Part shown: one piece after another, positions 22,050 to 32,987 of the stretch
Layout of the letters: each line of letters starts with the position of its first letter
Position numbering within the stretch: the first letter of the stretch is position 1
Assembly (NCBI RefSeq): GCF_003265705.1
Contig: NW_020312775.1
Span: 112,402 to 176,401 of the forward strand
Direction of reading: 5' to 3'
DNA: 64,000 nucleotides
DNA from: Callorhinus ursinus
Lineage: Eukaryota; Chordata; Mammalia; Carnivora; Otariidae
The notes under the pieces: generated by a model
Database searches by the model: none
The model's input: the letters and a program-made list of their open reading frames with translations, nothing else
What the model was told of the DNA's origin: nothing
Position numbers and translations under genes: made by a program

Positions 22050-23085
22050 GGCACTCTGGGCTAGGGCTTCCCTGATGGGATAGCCGGAGATGAAGTGGGC
22101 ATGAGCTGGGGTGGTCCTGAGGCTCTCTGTGGAGAGGGTACACAACTGAAGTGGGCACAGGTCAGTGTAGTCCCTGGGCTTTCCATGCAGTGATGCCCTG
22201 GCAAGATAGATAAAGCTGAAGTGGGTGCATGTTGGTTGTCCCAGTCTTTGCACACAGGGCACATTGGCAGGGCAGCTGAAGCTGAAGTAGGTGAAAGTCA
22301 GGGTTTCCTGGGGCTCTCCATGCAGTAGGCACCCTGGCAGGACAGCTAAAGCTGAAGTGAGTATAAGCCAGTGTGATTCCAGGGTTCTACATGCTGAGGG
22401 CACCCTGGCAGGACAGTTGAAGCTGAAGTGGGTGCAAGCTGGAAGGTCTCAGGGTTCTATGCACAGAGGACAACTTGGAAGGGTAGCTGAAGCTAAAGTG
22501 GGTACAAATCAGGATGTTCCAGGACTGTCTGCACAGAGGGTGCCCTAGGGGGCAGCTGAAGCTGAAGCAAAATAAAAGCTGGGGGTTCCTGGGGTACTCT
22601 GTGGAGGGGGTACCTGGCAGGATAGGTATAGCTGAAGTGGGCATGAGCCGGTGTGGCCCCTGGGTTCTCTGCATAAAGTGTGCCCTGCAGGATATCTAAA
22701 GATGAAATGGGTGCAAGCCAGGGTATCCTGTGGTTCTCCACACTGAGACCCTGGAAGGACAGCTGAAGCTGAAGTGGATGAAAGTCAGAGTGTCCTGGAA
22801 TGCTCAGTACAGGGGGTATCCTCAGGCTACTGGAACTGAGGCTGGTATGGGCAGGGGTGTTCCAAGGTGCTCCATGCAGGGGGTGCCCTTGCAGAATGGC
22901 TAGAACCAATGTAGGCAAGGCTTGTGGGTTCCTGGGGCGTTCTGCCCAGGAGGCACTCTGGCAGAGTGGCTGATCTGAAGCAGGTGTCAGCCAGGAGGTC
23001 CTGGAACACTCTACATCAGGAGTGCCCTAGCAAACAATCTGAAGTCAAAGTGACGTTGATGCAGGCAGTCCAGGTCCAAGGACCC
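22050..23085. repeat. 70-bp tandem array, about 15 degenerate units
   Basis: The anchor 'gctgaagtggg' or its variants recurs at 22092, 22148, 22218, 22284, 22354, 22425, 22495, 22564, 22634, 22704, 22771, 22839, 22903, 22977 and 23041. In the middle the spacing is 69-71 bp. Each unit reads roughly gctgaagctgaagtgggtg, a variable 'caagccagggtg' part, 'tcctggggttctctg', 'cacagagggtgccctggcag'. The edges are more diverged than the middle. Because 70 is not a multiple of three, open frames rotate on both strands and mean nothing. Confidence 0.9.
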
Positions 23086-23089
23086 AGAG

Positions 23090-23640
23090 GGAGTCCTGCA
23101 GGACAAGCCAAGAGCGTCCTTGGTACCACGCAGGATAGAAATCAAATGCAAGCCAGCAGGAGGTGAAAGCATAGTTTATTGAAAGTGTAGAGAGAGTGCA
23201 GGTACAGAGTGTCTGGGAGATTCAGAAAGGAAAGGAGAGAGAGTCTTATCTTTGCTCGTGACCTGGGGTTTTCCTAAGCATTGTGGTCTGGTGTACATGT
23301 CCTCTCAGGCATCTAGGAACTGGTTAGAACAAGGACAAGGGGCCAGGTATCCTTTATAAGTTAATTATTCTTTGGAGCCAGGGGATCTTGGCCTCAAGAT
23401 GTCTAGTATCGGTGGTCTGGAATGGGTATGTGATGACTACATCTGGCTATTCTCACCTTGTCCTTCCTTGGATGTTATCTATTGTGCTGGGAGACTCCAA
23501 AGAAATCATTAACTCCTTATCACTTACAAGGAGAGCATACACTATTTGCATTATGAGACATGTGTAAAGTGGGGGTGCAAGTTCTAGCAAGAATAGAAGC
23601 AGGAAAAGAAGCAAAAAACAGATTTGTGTGGAGTCCTTCA
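23090..23640 (-). other. Unclassified insert, LTR-like
   Basis: It interrupts the L1M-like block. The minus strand has AATAAAC near 23178 and a purine-rich stretch, as an LTR might. No ends or duplication were found. Confidence 0.25.
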
Positions 23641-23793
23641 GTTACCCTATCTCAGTGTGGGCCTGGAGTATTTCAGGGTGCTTTGTGCCTGTGTCATCTT
23701 GGTGCAAAAGCTGGAGCAAGGTGACCACTGACTAGAGGTGTCCTTGTGTGCACGGCCCTGTGGCCACCTTGGTGGGACTACTGGGGCTGGAGT

Positions 23794-24268
23794 GGGCTAG
23801 GGGCCCAAGGCTTACTGAGGTGGTAGGCCAGTTAGAGGGTCTAGACTCTGTTCTTATTCATGTTATTAAGGTAGACGGGAGCATAAATCATGTCTGCCAG
23901 TCCCTGCCACCTGGAGAGAATTCTAGCAGCTCCCCAACCTCTGCCTTTCGGCTGAGTTCTAAGACTGGCCCTTTTATATACTAGCTGTTCCTTTAAATTG
24001 TGGGGTTTTTTTCTGTGCCACAGGACATATGAGGCTTTTGTGGGCTAGGGACCCAGGACTTGCTGAAGTGGCAAACCGTCTAAGGTGTCTGGACCCACTC
24101 TGGTTTGCTCTTTCAAGATGGAGAGTGAGTGTAAACCATGTCACTCACCAGCCCTTCTGACCCAGAGGGAGTTCTAGCAGCTCCCCCAGCATTTGGCAGT
24201 TGTAGGGCTGGATCTTTTATAAACTAGTTGCTCTTTTAAACTGTGGCTTTTTTTCTGTGCTCAAGGAC
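23794..24268. repeat. 248-bp repeat, two tandem copies
   Basis: 'gggctaggggcccaaggctt' at 23794 and 'gggctagggacccaggactt' at 24042 start two copies that both pass through 'gttctagcagctcccc'-like text and end 'tttctgtgc...aggac'. Period 248 bp, identity roughly 70-75 % by eye. Confidence 0.8.
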
Positions 24269-24530
24269 AGACCTATCTGTTCCTAGTCCCTTGATACTAA
24301 ACCTTCTCACTGCAGTTCCAGCATCTGGGGTGGGCGTTCCCTTTGTTACTATGTCTATTCAGTCAGCCCTTAGTTCTTCTTCAAGAGGAATTGTTCTGTA
24401 TAAACAGGTGTAACTTGGTGTATTCCATCGTACTGAGGTGAATTCAGGGTCTTCCTACACCATCTTGGAACCTGATAGCTCTATTTTCAGATCTTGTTTT
24501 TGTTGTCATGATTAACAACTCCTTGCCTAA

Positions 24531-24733
24531 GGGTGACTTAGTAGCTTAGTTGGTTAAGCATCCAACTCTTGATTTCCGCTCAGATCATACTCTCAGGGTT
24601 GTGAGATTGAGCCCCGTGTTGGGCTCCATGCTGGGCGTGAAGCCTGCTTAAGATTCTCTCTCTCCCTCTGCTCCTCCTCCTTTTTCTCCCCCACCTAAAA
24701 AAAAAAAAAAAACAGAAGACAGAAGACAAAAAA
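24531..24733 (+). mobile_element. Old CAN-SINE
   Basis: Head 'gggtgacttagtagcttagttgg', long A tail with GAAGACA variants. Duplication aacaactccttgccta (to 24530) against aaccaactccgtgccta (24734-24750). Confidence 0.92.
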
Positions 24734-24754
24734 AACCAACTCCGTGCCTAGACC

Positions 24755-25090
24755 TAGATCCCAAAGATTTTTCTACTATATTTTTTCTAAAAGTTTTATA
24801 ATTTTAAATTTTATAATTAAGGTTTTGATTCATTATAATTAATTTTTGTATAAAGCTTGAAGCTTAGTTAAAGGTTTGTCTTTCATTTATTTTTGCCTAT
24901 GGATGCCTGATTCCTCCAGTACCATTTGTTGAAATGGCTATCTTTCCTCCATTGAATTGCCTTTGTACCTTCATGAAAAATAAGTTGGACATTTTTGTTG
25001 TATCTATTTCTGTGTTCTCTCTTCTGTTCAGTTGATCTATCTGTCAAACCCTCTGCCGATACCACACTCTTGACTACTGAAGAGTAATCT
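24755..25090 (-). mobile_element. Old L1 ORF2 fragment, antisense
   Basis: 'ccagtaccatttgttgaaatggc', 'cttctgttcagttgatctatc' and 'accacactcttgactactg' are the usual antisense ORF2 phrases after the RT domain. Confidence 0.8.
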
Positions 25091-25094
25091 CAAG

Positions 25095-26509
25095 GTTTAA
25101 TTATTTAATTATAACAATATTGACCATGGTTAACTTTCTTGTATAAACACATTGACTTGTTATTCTACCACAGTGGTGGAGATTGATGATGACAATAGAT
25201 TTTTTTTTTCAGATTGCTGACTCTATAAGAATACTAGTAGTAGACCACTCAATTTGTGATGTATGCCTTTCTTTTGGAATGTACCCATCAATAATGCTAA
25301 AGATTTACTTCATTATTCACAGATTACTAAAGGTTTTTAAATAAAAAATATTACATATTAGCAAATGCATTTTTAGGAACTAGTGAGACAACTTTAATAT
25401 TTTTTTGGCATTGACTTAATATGGTTAGTATTGGATGGATTTGGATTGGAAATCCACATGTATGGATTTCCTAGTATGGAGCCATCCTTGACTTCTTGAG
25501 GAGGAAGTCCAGATGCAGATAAGCTACTTAGAGACAAAAGGAAACCAAAGGAGGTACTAATTTTGCTGACAAAGCACTAAAATCTAAGATAAAAACAAAG
25601 GGTTTAGAATCTATTAATAATACTGATCAGTTAAAGAGACAAAGACATATAATTTAGCATCATTATGTCCCTAAGTATAGATCTGTTGCTGAAAATATGT
25701 TAAAAATTTCCTTCCATATCCTCAGAAAACCACCCCCTTCCCTTCCTCTTTCTTTTTCCTCCATGTCTGTCATCACCACGCCCCTTCCATATTCATTGCA
25801 ATAATAACAATCATTTAGAGCCTTCAGCATACCAATAAGAATAAACTGTAGATGTCGTCATATATTATGGGAATCCTATTTTTGCAAATGTTGTCAACTA
25901 TTGCAACTATTGCACCCATAGGGTGCAATCATGAAGATGGCTGGATGCAGGAAGAAATTTCTAACATTTAGATTTCAAATGATAGAAATTAAATTAACCT
26001 GGTATTAATTTAAATAGAAAAAGAAATTAAAACTGCTTTTTATTGTCCTTCATTTCAACCTTAAGGACTCTCATCAGCATTTCTCATAAAGCAGCTTGGA
26101 ACTGAATGTTACATTATCTGTTACATATTTTAAAGCATCAGTAATTTTCACAATCACCATTGTTTTTGCAACTTTTGTTATCATATGGAGAATGTTTCAA
26201 TTTGAAATAAACATGAAAAAATATTTAATGGCAATGAAAAGAAGAGTAAGACAACTTTTAGCACTAGAAAAATTCTAATCTCCTACATAAACCACACTCC
26301 CTGGCTTACATGGAAATGGTACAAAGCACTTCTTTCCACCAGTTCGTCATACAATTCCTTCAAGCACAAGAATATGACACTAAAGCCCACATGAAATGGG
26401 GAGTTGTACATTTCCCTACTTATTACATTTCCAGATGTTTCGCTATGGTAGTTATGATATTTAAGATAAGTCACAGGCATTTCTTTTTATGGAAGGGATT
26501 GTAGAGGGT
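25095..26509. other. Low-repeat DNA, no proven gene
   Basis: About 1.4 kb with no recognised mobile element. It contains the small open stretch at 26090-26278 listed next, and a short inverted motif 'ttgcaactattgcacccatagggtgcaat' near 25900. No promoter or exon is demonstrated. Confidence 0.4.
26090..26278 (+). other. Open stretch with a hydrophobic segment, no ATG start
   Basis: About 60 codons are open from just after an in-frame TAA (26087-26089) to TAA. The first ATG comes only after the hydrophobic part, leaving 28 codons. The conceptual peptide has an N-x-T site, a hydrophobic run (SVIFTITIVFATFVIIW) and a basic tail (KRRVRQLL). This resembles a small single-pass protein or the last exon of one, but a weak splice-acceptor context (cag at 26092-26094) and the lack of a start argue for chance. 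No family recognised. Confidence 0.15.
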
Positions 26510-26730
26510 AAGAAGGAAACTAGCATATGTTAAGTGTTTTCCTCTGCTTACTGCTATGTTGGGCACTCTGTAGAAGATTTCTTCTTCACTCCTAACACTC
26601 TTAACCACAACCCTCTGCTATATGCATCATCCCTTTATTTAGATAAATTTAGTCAAGCTCAGAGAGGTCAGGTGCCTTTTCTAAGGTCACCCTGCTTTTA
26701 AGAAGCAAGGCAGAAATTCTAACCCACATT
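26510..26730 (+). mobile_element. MIR
   Basis: 'atgttaagtgttttcctctg', 'caagctcagagaggtcaggtgcc', 'ttctaaggtcaccctgc' and 'ttctaacccacatttc' follow MIR across most of its length. Confidence 0.8.
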
Positions 26731-27129
26731 TCTTGGTCTTTTAAATCTGTCTTTTCTCCTGAGTCTCTATCACAGCTCAATCTTACATGGTGATCTTCCA
26801 AGTTTCAGGAATTTATTGGATAAACAGGGTGTGGTGTGTGTGTGAGAGAGAGAGATCTCATACATGGATATGTGTTATTATTTTGATCCACATGGGTATG
26901 TTCAGTGGCTCTGGGGCTGAAGGTTAGAAAGGAGATCTTAGGTAGAGAAATGGATTGGGGCTGGCACACAATACTCATTCAGTAGATAATTATTAAAATG
27001 GGAGAGTAAAAGAGGGGTAAAGACAAGAAGAAGAAAAGAAAATATAAAGAAAAGAGTAAAGGAAGAAAATTCAGTCATCACCAAATGCAACTGAAGGCAT
27101 TCTCAGACAGAATTGGGGTCACACTGTTT
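26731..27129. other. No gene; purine-rich
   Basis: A short TG/GA tract at about 26832-26856 and a purine-rich stretch 27000-27070. Nothing else recognised. Confidence 0.4.
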
Positions 27130-27146
27130 CATGGTCTTCTTTTTAG

Positions 27147-27340
27147 TTTTTTAGTTTTTAAATTTTATTTATATATTTGAGAGAGAGTACAAGCAGGGGG
27201 AGGGGTAGTGGAACAAGCAGACACCCCGCTGAGCGAAACACCCAATGAGGGGGGGCAGCAACACCCACCAATACTAGGACCCTGAGGTCATGACCGGAGC
27301 TGAGGTCAGACACTTAACTGATTGAGCCACCCAGGCGCCC
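27147..27340 (-). mobile_element. CAN-SINE, antisense
   Basis: Right end 'gattgagccacccaggcgccc'. Duplication catggtcttctttttag (27130-27146) against catggccatctttttaa (27341-27357). Confidence 0.93.
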
Positions 27341-27436
27341 CATGGCCATCTTTTTAAAAATTAAAGTTCTCTGACTTTTTTCTCTGAAAAACAAAAAATG
27401 CCTACATATTGAAATATATCTAGAGAGTTTTAAAAT

Positions 27437-28345
27437 GTAAATAAAGAGTGATGTCATCAAGATAGTGGCATAGGTTGTTCTCGACTTCAGTCCCCCTCAC
27501 AGGACTAACTAGCAACTATCCACAGACAAGACACAATTGTGAAAATCTGAGAACCAGGAATAAGCCTAAAGCAACTTCCTGAACCACAGAAACTGAGAAG
27601 GCCTCCATTAGAAGGGTAAGAGGAGTGGCTTCACTTTGTCTGCATTGCCCCTCCCCCAGCCAAGCACAACATCCTACCCAAAGAATGCTCTTGGATTTAT
27701 GGTTTGTCCAGTGGGAAAAAGAGAGACCACTGTGAACATCCAGCCCCACAGCAATGGGATGCTTCCCAGGAGAACCAATTGGGTCTTGCCCCTTGGGGAT
27801 CGCTGGGAGAATTTGCAGGGCTCAACCACTGGGAATTAGATAGAGAAGGAAAAGTGGGAAAGAGCTTACAGCAACCAGCACTCAGATCTTAGTGGACTGC
27901 CATTCTGCTTCCATCAGGGCACAAGCAGAGATCCCAGCCAGTGGCTCATGCCCATCTGCAGAGCTGAGTTTGTGTTCCTGTTTGGCCAGGGAGCTTGATT
28001 TTGGTCTCTAGCCAAAGGGCTGTACCAGCTGTGGAGCCCATTCTCTGGGCCTGCCTGGGCAGAGAAATTTGAAGTCCCACTCAACTGCTGAGCATAACCT
28101 TCAATCCCACCCCACTGGGAAGCCTGGACATACATGCCCAGTAGCCACAGAGCACATTCTATGGCCCTCTGGGCTGGGAAAAGGCAATTTTGAAGCCCTG
28201 TCCAACTGTAGAACATAGCTTTTAGTCCCAACCCATGAGAAAACCTGGCTGCAGATGCCTGGCAGTTGCAGAGCACAACCTAAATAAAGCCTGCTCAACC
28301 AGGCCCAATCCCTTGCAGGGATGGAAGAGGGATATGTTTGTCTGT
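27437..28345 (+). mobile_element. L1M 5'UTR-like DNA, sense
   Basis: It begins 'taaagagtgatgtcatcaagatagtggcatagg', the layout of an old L1 5' end, and continues as GC-richer DNA with internal repeats (28027-28290). It may belong to the same element as 29467-34440, with 28349-29466 inserted or diverged between them. Confidence 0.6.
28027..28290 (+). repeat. 121-bp repeat, about two copies
   Basis: 'gagcccattctctgggcctg...gaagtcccac' (28035-28080) and 'gagcacattctatggccctc...gaagccctg' (28150-28200) start two units. The anchors gaagtccc (28071) and gaagccct (28192) are 121 bp apart. A third unit begins at about 28262. Confidence 0.75.
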
Positions 28346-28348
28346 ATT

Positions 28349-28355
28349 TGTGTGT

Positions 28356-28434
<79 letters not shown>

Positions 28435-28462
28435 GGAGAAAAAGAAGGGAAGAGAGAGAGAA
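28349..28462. repeat. (TG)n then (AG)n microsatellite
   Basis: About 27 TG units run directly into GAGAGA with decay into GGGAGAAAAAGAAG. False Leu-Ser and His-Thr frames appear on the minus strand. Confidence 0.97.
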
Positions 28463-29361
28463 GGCACATTTTAGGTTGTAGACCTTGAGAATTTTAGATA
28501 AAGATGGAAAAAACAGCTACATAATAATAAACATATTTCTACAATATTTTTATGAATAAATTTATTGGAAGTTTTCCACATGCTGTATTCAACAATACAT
28601 TTCAATCATTTTATTACATGTAATAAATTCTGGTTATAAGACACATTTTTCAAAAGACATTCTGTTTTGTGTCAGTCTCAGCCTATTGACAGTGATGGTA
28701 CCAGCTAGAAATGCCTGAGGCACTCAGTTGGGGTCTACTACTTGTGGTGAGTTCCCACAGCCATTTCCCTGACTGGAGCCAATGTTGTGGATAGACAAAC
28801 CCTTGTGGTTCTTGTTATGATTGCAAGATACACCCCAGCAATACCATCAGAGAGCTTTGAAAAAAAAATTTATTACCAACAGGTTCTGGAAGGTATACAG
28901 CACATTCAGAGCCACACAGCAAGGTTTCAGGTAGAGAGAGAGAGAACCTAAGGTTCTGTCTTTATTGAAGGTGAGGGAGGGGTGCATAAGGTTTTGTGGG
29001 TTCACTATTGGTGAATTTAAAACATAAGAATAGGAATTAGAACATGGGAAGGGAAAAGCAAGCTGTCAAAAGTTCAGTTACCTAAGTCAGCCAGAGCTTT
29101 CTGAAAAGGGGAACTTCATAGGTGGGTCAACCTGGCTCTTTATCTAGTTGTGTAGCTGGTAATGTGTTTATCTGAGCTGGAGGTCTTTGAAGTGCAAGCC
29201 TCAGCAAACAAAAGCTTAATGTCAGGAACTTAACATTACAATAAAAAAGTTAATTCGTGCTTACATTACTATATAATAGATATTCATGTTAATATTTTTC
29301 TAGATTTATTTGCACGTGTGTGTGTATTTTTGTGTGTGTATATGTATATGTTATTTGAGAA
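28463..29361. other. No gene; right half LTR-like
   Basis: 28463-28850 is unassigned. 28860-29270 ('aaatttattaccaacaggttctgg', then 'tgtctttattgaaggtgaggg') looks like antisense LTR or untranslated retroviral DNA, similar in style to 23090-23640. No family named. Confidence 0.25.
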
Positions 29362-29466
29362 ATCTTTATTTTTTTAAAGATTTTATTTATTTACTTGACA
29401 GACAGAGACAGCGAGAGAGGGAACACAAGCAGGGGGAGTGGGAGAGGGAGAAGCAGGTTCCCTGCC
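29362..29466 (-). mobile_element. CAN-SINE fragment lacking its tRNA head
   Basis: Antisense tail and CT-rich body ('aaagattttatttatttacttgac' to 'aagcaggttccctgcc'), then abrupt loss of the head at old L1 sequence. This is the 3' half only, as in a 5'-truncated insertion. Confidence 0.88.
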
Positions 29467-29627
29467 TTGAACAATGCAGAAACAACTCCCAATAAAATAT
29501 TCAAGAGAGTATTTGCAGATTGCCTTATTTTCTCCACTACTGTCTCCTTATCATGATGTTACACTTTGACTACCATTACTGAGGCCAAGGCTCCACTGCC
29601 CTGAGGTTAGCCCCCCACCCCCGGTTG

Positions 29628-29960
29628 TAGCTCTGAACTGTCATTGCCCAGAAACACTGCCACTGCTCTCTCTGAGCCCAGCTCACCAAGTCCCAGACAG
29701 TAGCTCTGCACCATCATTCCTGGGGCCATACCACCACTATTCTGAGCCCTGCCACTGGTTCTGGATCACAGATCTGAATTGTCATTGCCTGAGAGTGCTG
29801 CCACTACTCTGACCCAAGCTCCCCAGGTCCTGACATGTGGCTTTAGTAGACTCCCTAGGGCCAGTCTTGAGAACTTAACCCACCATCCCCAGGTTGTGGG
29901 GCTACGGCACCCTGCCCCCTGTGCCCAAATCACCACTGCACCTTGTCAACCCAGGGCCCA
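29628..29960 (+). repeat. About 70-bp tandem units in an L1M 5'UTR
   Basis: Anchors 'tagctctgaactgtcattgcc' (29628), 'tagctctgcaccatcattcc' (29701), 'gatctgaattgtcattgcc' (29771) and 'gtggctttagtag' (about 29837) are spaced 73, 70 and about 66 bp. Units share 'ctgccact' or 'ccaccact' then 'tgagcccag' or 'tgacccaag'. A fifth may start near 29893. Confidence 0.65.
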
Positions 29961-30965
29961 TGCTGCTACTGCAAACTTTTCTCCAGTTAGAGTCACTGTG
30001 GTAAGCCCCTGAGACCCAGGTCCCAGTTCCACAGAAGAGCAGCACACTCCCATACTTTTGACTCAAGTACAACAGTAGCTGCAAGTGCATTTGTACCTTA
30101 GGACCAAGGCACAGTGGTAGTTCCACAGGCAGGTCCACATCCAGGACCCCAGCTCTGCTACTCCTCTGAAGGCCAGCATGCCAGACCAGGCACTGAGAGG
30201 GATTCCTTTGGCTAGAAATTTCTCCTAAGGGCAAAGAAAATGGAAAACAGTAAAACCTCAACAGCCTTTGCCTTTGAGGATCCCACAGCTCTACCTTGCA
30301 CTGCCACCCACAGGACATCTGCAGTCTTGCCCACAGAAAACCCCTGCAGTCTGGCTGCCATCAACCTCTGCTGATAGAGCTGCATGGAGACACACCGCTG
30401 TACCTTTCCCAGCACCAACTAAGCTGTAGAGCACCCAGCCAGTGCCCTCATACCATTTCTAGGTGAAAGTCTTTTGCCACTGAAGCCAGTCCAGAAAGAC
30501 TGAAAGAGATGTCTGTGTCCTGAGATGTGCAGACACCAATGCAAAGCCATTAGAAATTTTAAAAAGCAAGAAAACATGAAGCTGCCAAAGAAGCATAGTA
30601 ATTTATAATAACTGACCCCAGATAAATGCAGATATATAGTTACCTGAAAGAGAATTCAAAATAATTATTTTCAGAGAGCACAGCAAGATTCAGATAGACA
30701 ACTCGATGAACTCAGGAAAATAATACATAAACAAAACAAGAAGTTCAACAAAAAGTTAGAAATCATAAAAGAACACCAAAAAATTGGGGGGACAGAAGAA
30801 TACAATGAGTGAAATGAAAAATGCAATAGAGAGTTTCAACAGCAGGCTCAATCATACAGAAGAAAAACCTGTGAGATTGAAGGCAGATCTCTTGATATTA
30901 TCCAGTCAGAGAATAAATAAATTAGAATGGAAAAAGTGAAGGAAGTTTACATGGATTATGAAGTA

Positions 30966-31061
30966 TGAATAAGAAGAAAAAAGAAAGAAGAAAGAAGAAG
31001 AAAGAGGGAAGGAAGGAAGGAAAGAGAAGGAAAGAAAGAAAGAAAGAGAGAAAGAGAGAAA

Positions 31062-31134
<73 letters not shown>

Positions 31135-31152
31135 AGAAAGAAAGAAAGAAAT
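30966..31152 (+). repeat. (GAAA)n microsatellite
   Basis: Irregular GAAGAAA becoming a regular GAAA run of about 20 units (31060-31125), inside the old L1 ORF1 region. Confidence 0.97.
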
Positions 31153-32777
31153 CTGCAGAATATTGGCAGTTCTAGAAGGACAAGACAGGGAGAGAGGAAA
31201 CTTTATTTAAAGATTGAAAACTTTCCAAATCTGCAGAGTGATATGACCATCCAGGTGCATGAAGCTCAAAGATCCCCAAACAGACTCAACTCAAAGAGTT
31301 CTTCACTGAGATCCATTATAATCAAGCTCTCAAAAATCAAAAATAAAGAGAATGATGAAAACAGCAAGAAAAAAAAAGACTCATCACATACAAGGGATTC
31401 CTGATGAGGCTTTCAGCAGATTTCTCAGCAGAAACATTGCAGGCCAGAAAAGAGTGGGATAATATATTCAAAGTGTTAAAAAAAAACTAAAAACCTATCA
31501 ACTAAGAGTATATATTACTCAGGAAAATTGTCATTCAGAAATGAAGGAGATACAAAGACTTTCCCAGACAGACAAAAGTTGAGGGAATTTGTCACCTCCA
31601 GTCCTGCCCTACAAAATGCTAAAGGTAGTTCTTCAAGATGCAATAAGATGCTAATTAGTAACATCAAAAACATATGAAAGTATAAAATTCCCTGGTAAAG
31701 GTAAATATATAATCAAATTCAAAATACTCTAAAACTGCAGTGATGGTCTGCAAATCACTTTGAGCTCCAGCATATAGATTTAAGAGACAAAAGTGTTAAA
31801 AAAATAACTATAGCTACAATATTATGTTAACGGACACACTATATAAAAAGATGTAAGTTGGTATATCAAAATAAATTGTGGAGAAGGCAGCAGATAAATC
31901 AATAGAACTTTCTTACACAACTGAATTTAAGTTTTTATCAACTTAAATGGTTATAACACAAAATGTATTATGAAAGCCTCATGCTAACCATAGAGCAATA
32001 ATCTATACTGGACACACAAATGATAAAGAGAAAAGAAACAAAACATACTACTACAAAATAATTATCATCTCACAAAGAAATTCAGCAAGAGAAGAAGAAA
32101 GGAACTACAAAACAATCAGAAAGCAATTAACAAAATGGTGATATAAATCCTTACCTAACAATAATTACTCTGAAAAGAAATGGTTTAAATTCTTTAATAA
32201 AAGACATAGATTTGACAAATGGATAAAAAAGCAAAACCCAAGTATATGCTGCCTACAAAAGACTTGCTTCAATTTTAAGGACACAAGCTAAAAGTGAAGA
32301 GACGGAAATAGATATTCCATGCAAATTGAAACCAAAAGAGAGCAGGTATGGCTAACTTATATCAGATAAAATATTCTTTAAGTCAAAAACTGTCACAAGA
32401 GACAAAGAAGGTCATTAAATAATGATATTGCATATGGAAAGAGTCTTCCTCAACATGATAAAGGCCTTATAGGACAAGCCCACAGCTAACATCATACTCA
32501 GTGGTGAAAGTTAAAAGCCTTTCTCCCAAGATCAGGCACAAGACGAGGATTCCCACTCTCACCATTTTTATTCAACATAGTACTGGAAAACTTAGCCATA
32601 GCAATTAGAAAACATAAAGAAATAAAATGCATCCATATCAGTAAGGAAGAAGTTAAGTCATCTCTGTTTGCAGATGGGACAACCCTAGACACCACCACAA
32701 AACTCGTAGAACTAAATAAATAAATTCAGTAAAGTTACAGGATACAGAATCCACATACAGAAATCAGTTGCATTTCT

Positions 32778-32918
32778 GTTTTTTTTTATTATGTTATGTT
32801 AGTCACCATACATTATCATATGGTTTCACTTATTTGTGGAACATAAGGAACAGCATGGAGGACATTAAGAGAAGGAAGGGAAGGATGAGGTGGGGGGAGT
32901 TGGAGGGAGAGATGAACC
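32778..32918 (-). mobile_element. 141-bp twin-primed L1
   Basis: 32778-32815 is antisense L1 3' terminus (T run, 'attatgttatgttagtcacc'). From about 32816, sense L1 3'UTR follows ('tcatatggtttcacttattt' to 'gagatgaacc'). Perfect 15-bp duplication atcagttgcatttct at 32763-32777 and 32919-32933. Both pieces come from the last few hundred bases of L1. Confidence 0.92.
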
Positions 32919-32987
32919 ATCAGTTGCATTTCTATACACTAACATGGAACTATCTGATAAAGAAATTAAGAAAGAAATCCCATTTAT

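Larger units (their letters stand above)
21735..24480 (-). mobile_element. L1M 5'UTR-like DNA, antisense, with tandem arrays
   Basis: The right end, 'cttcttcaagaggaattgttc' then 'gaattcagggtcttcctacaccatcttgg', is the reverse of the old L1 5' end. The left part ('tctcctcattttgcttgac', 'ggtggaacagctac') resembles the antisense 5'UTR to ORF1 edge. Between them lie a 70-bp array, an unclassified insert (23090-23640) and a 248-bp two-copy repeat. Placing it in a 5'UTR is inference from the ends. Confidence 0.55.

Noticed and set aside
21969..22918. Several overlapping 80-145 codon frames on both strands
   Set aside because: They are products of the 70-bp tandem array, whose period is not a multiple of three, and have no conserved domain.
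22050..23085. CRISPR-like spaced repeats
   Set aside because: The units are contiguous and degenerate, with no fixed repeat and unique spacer alternation, and the DNA is mammalian.
30965..31210. Lys/Glu/Arg-rich 81-codon frame
   Set aside because: Translation of the GAAA microsatellite within an old L1.
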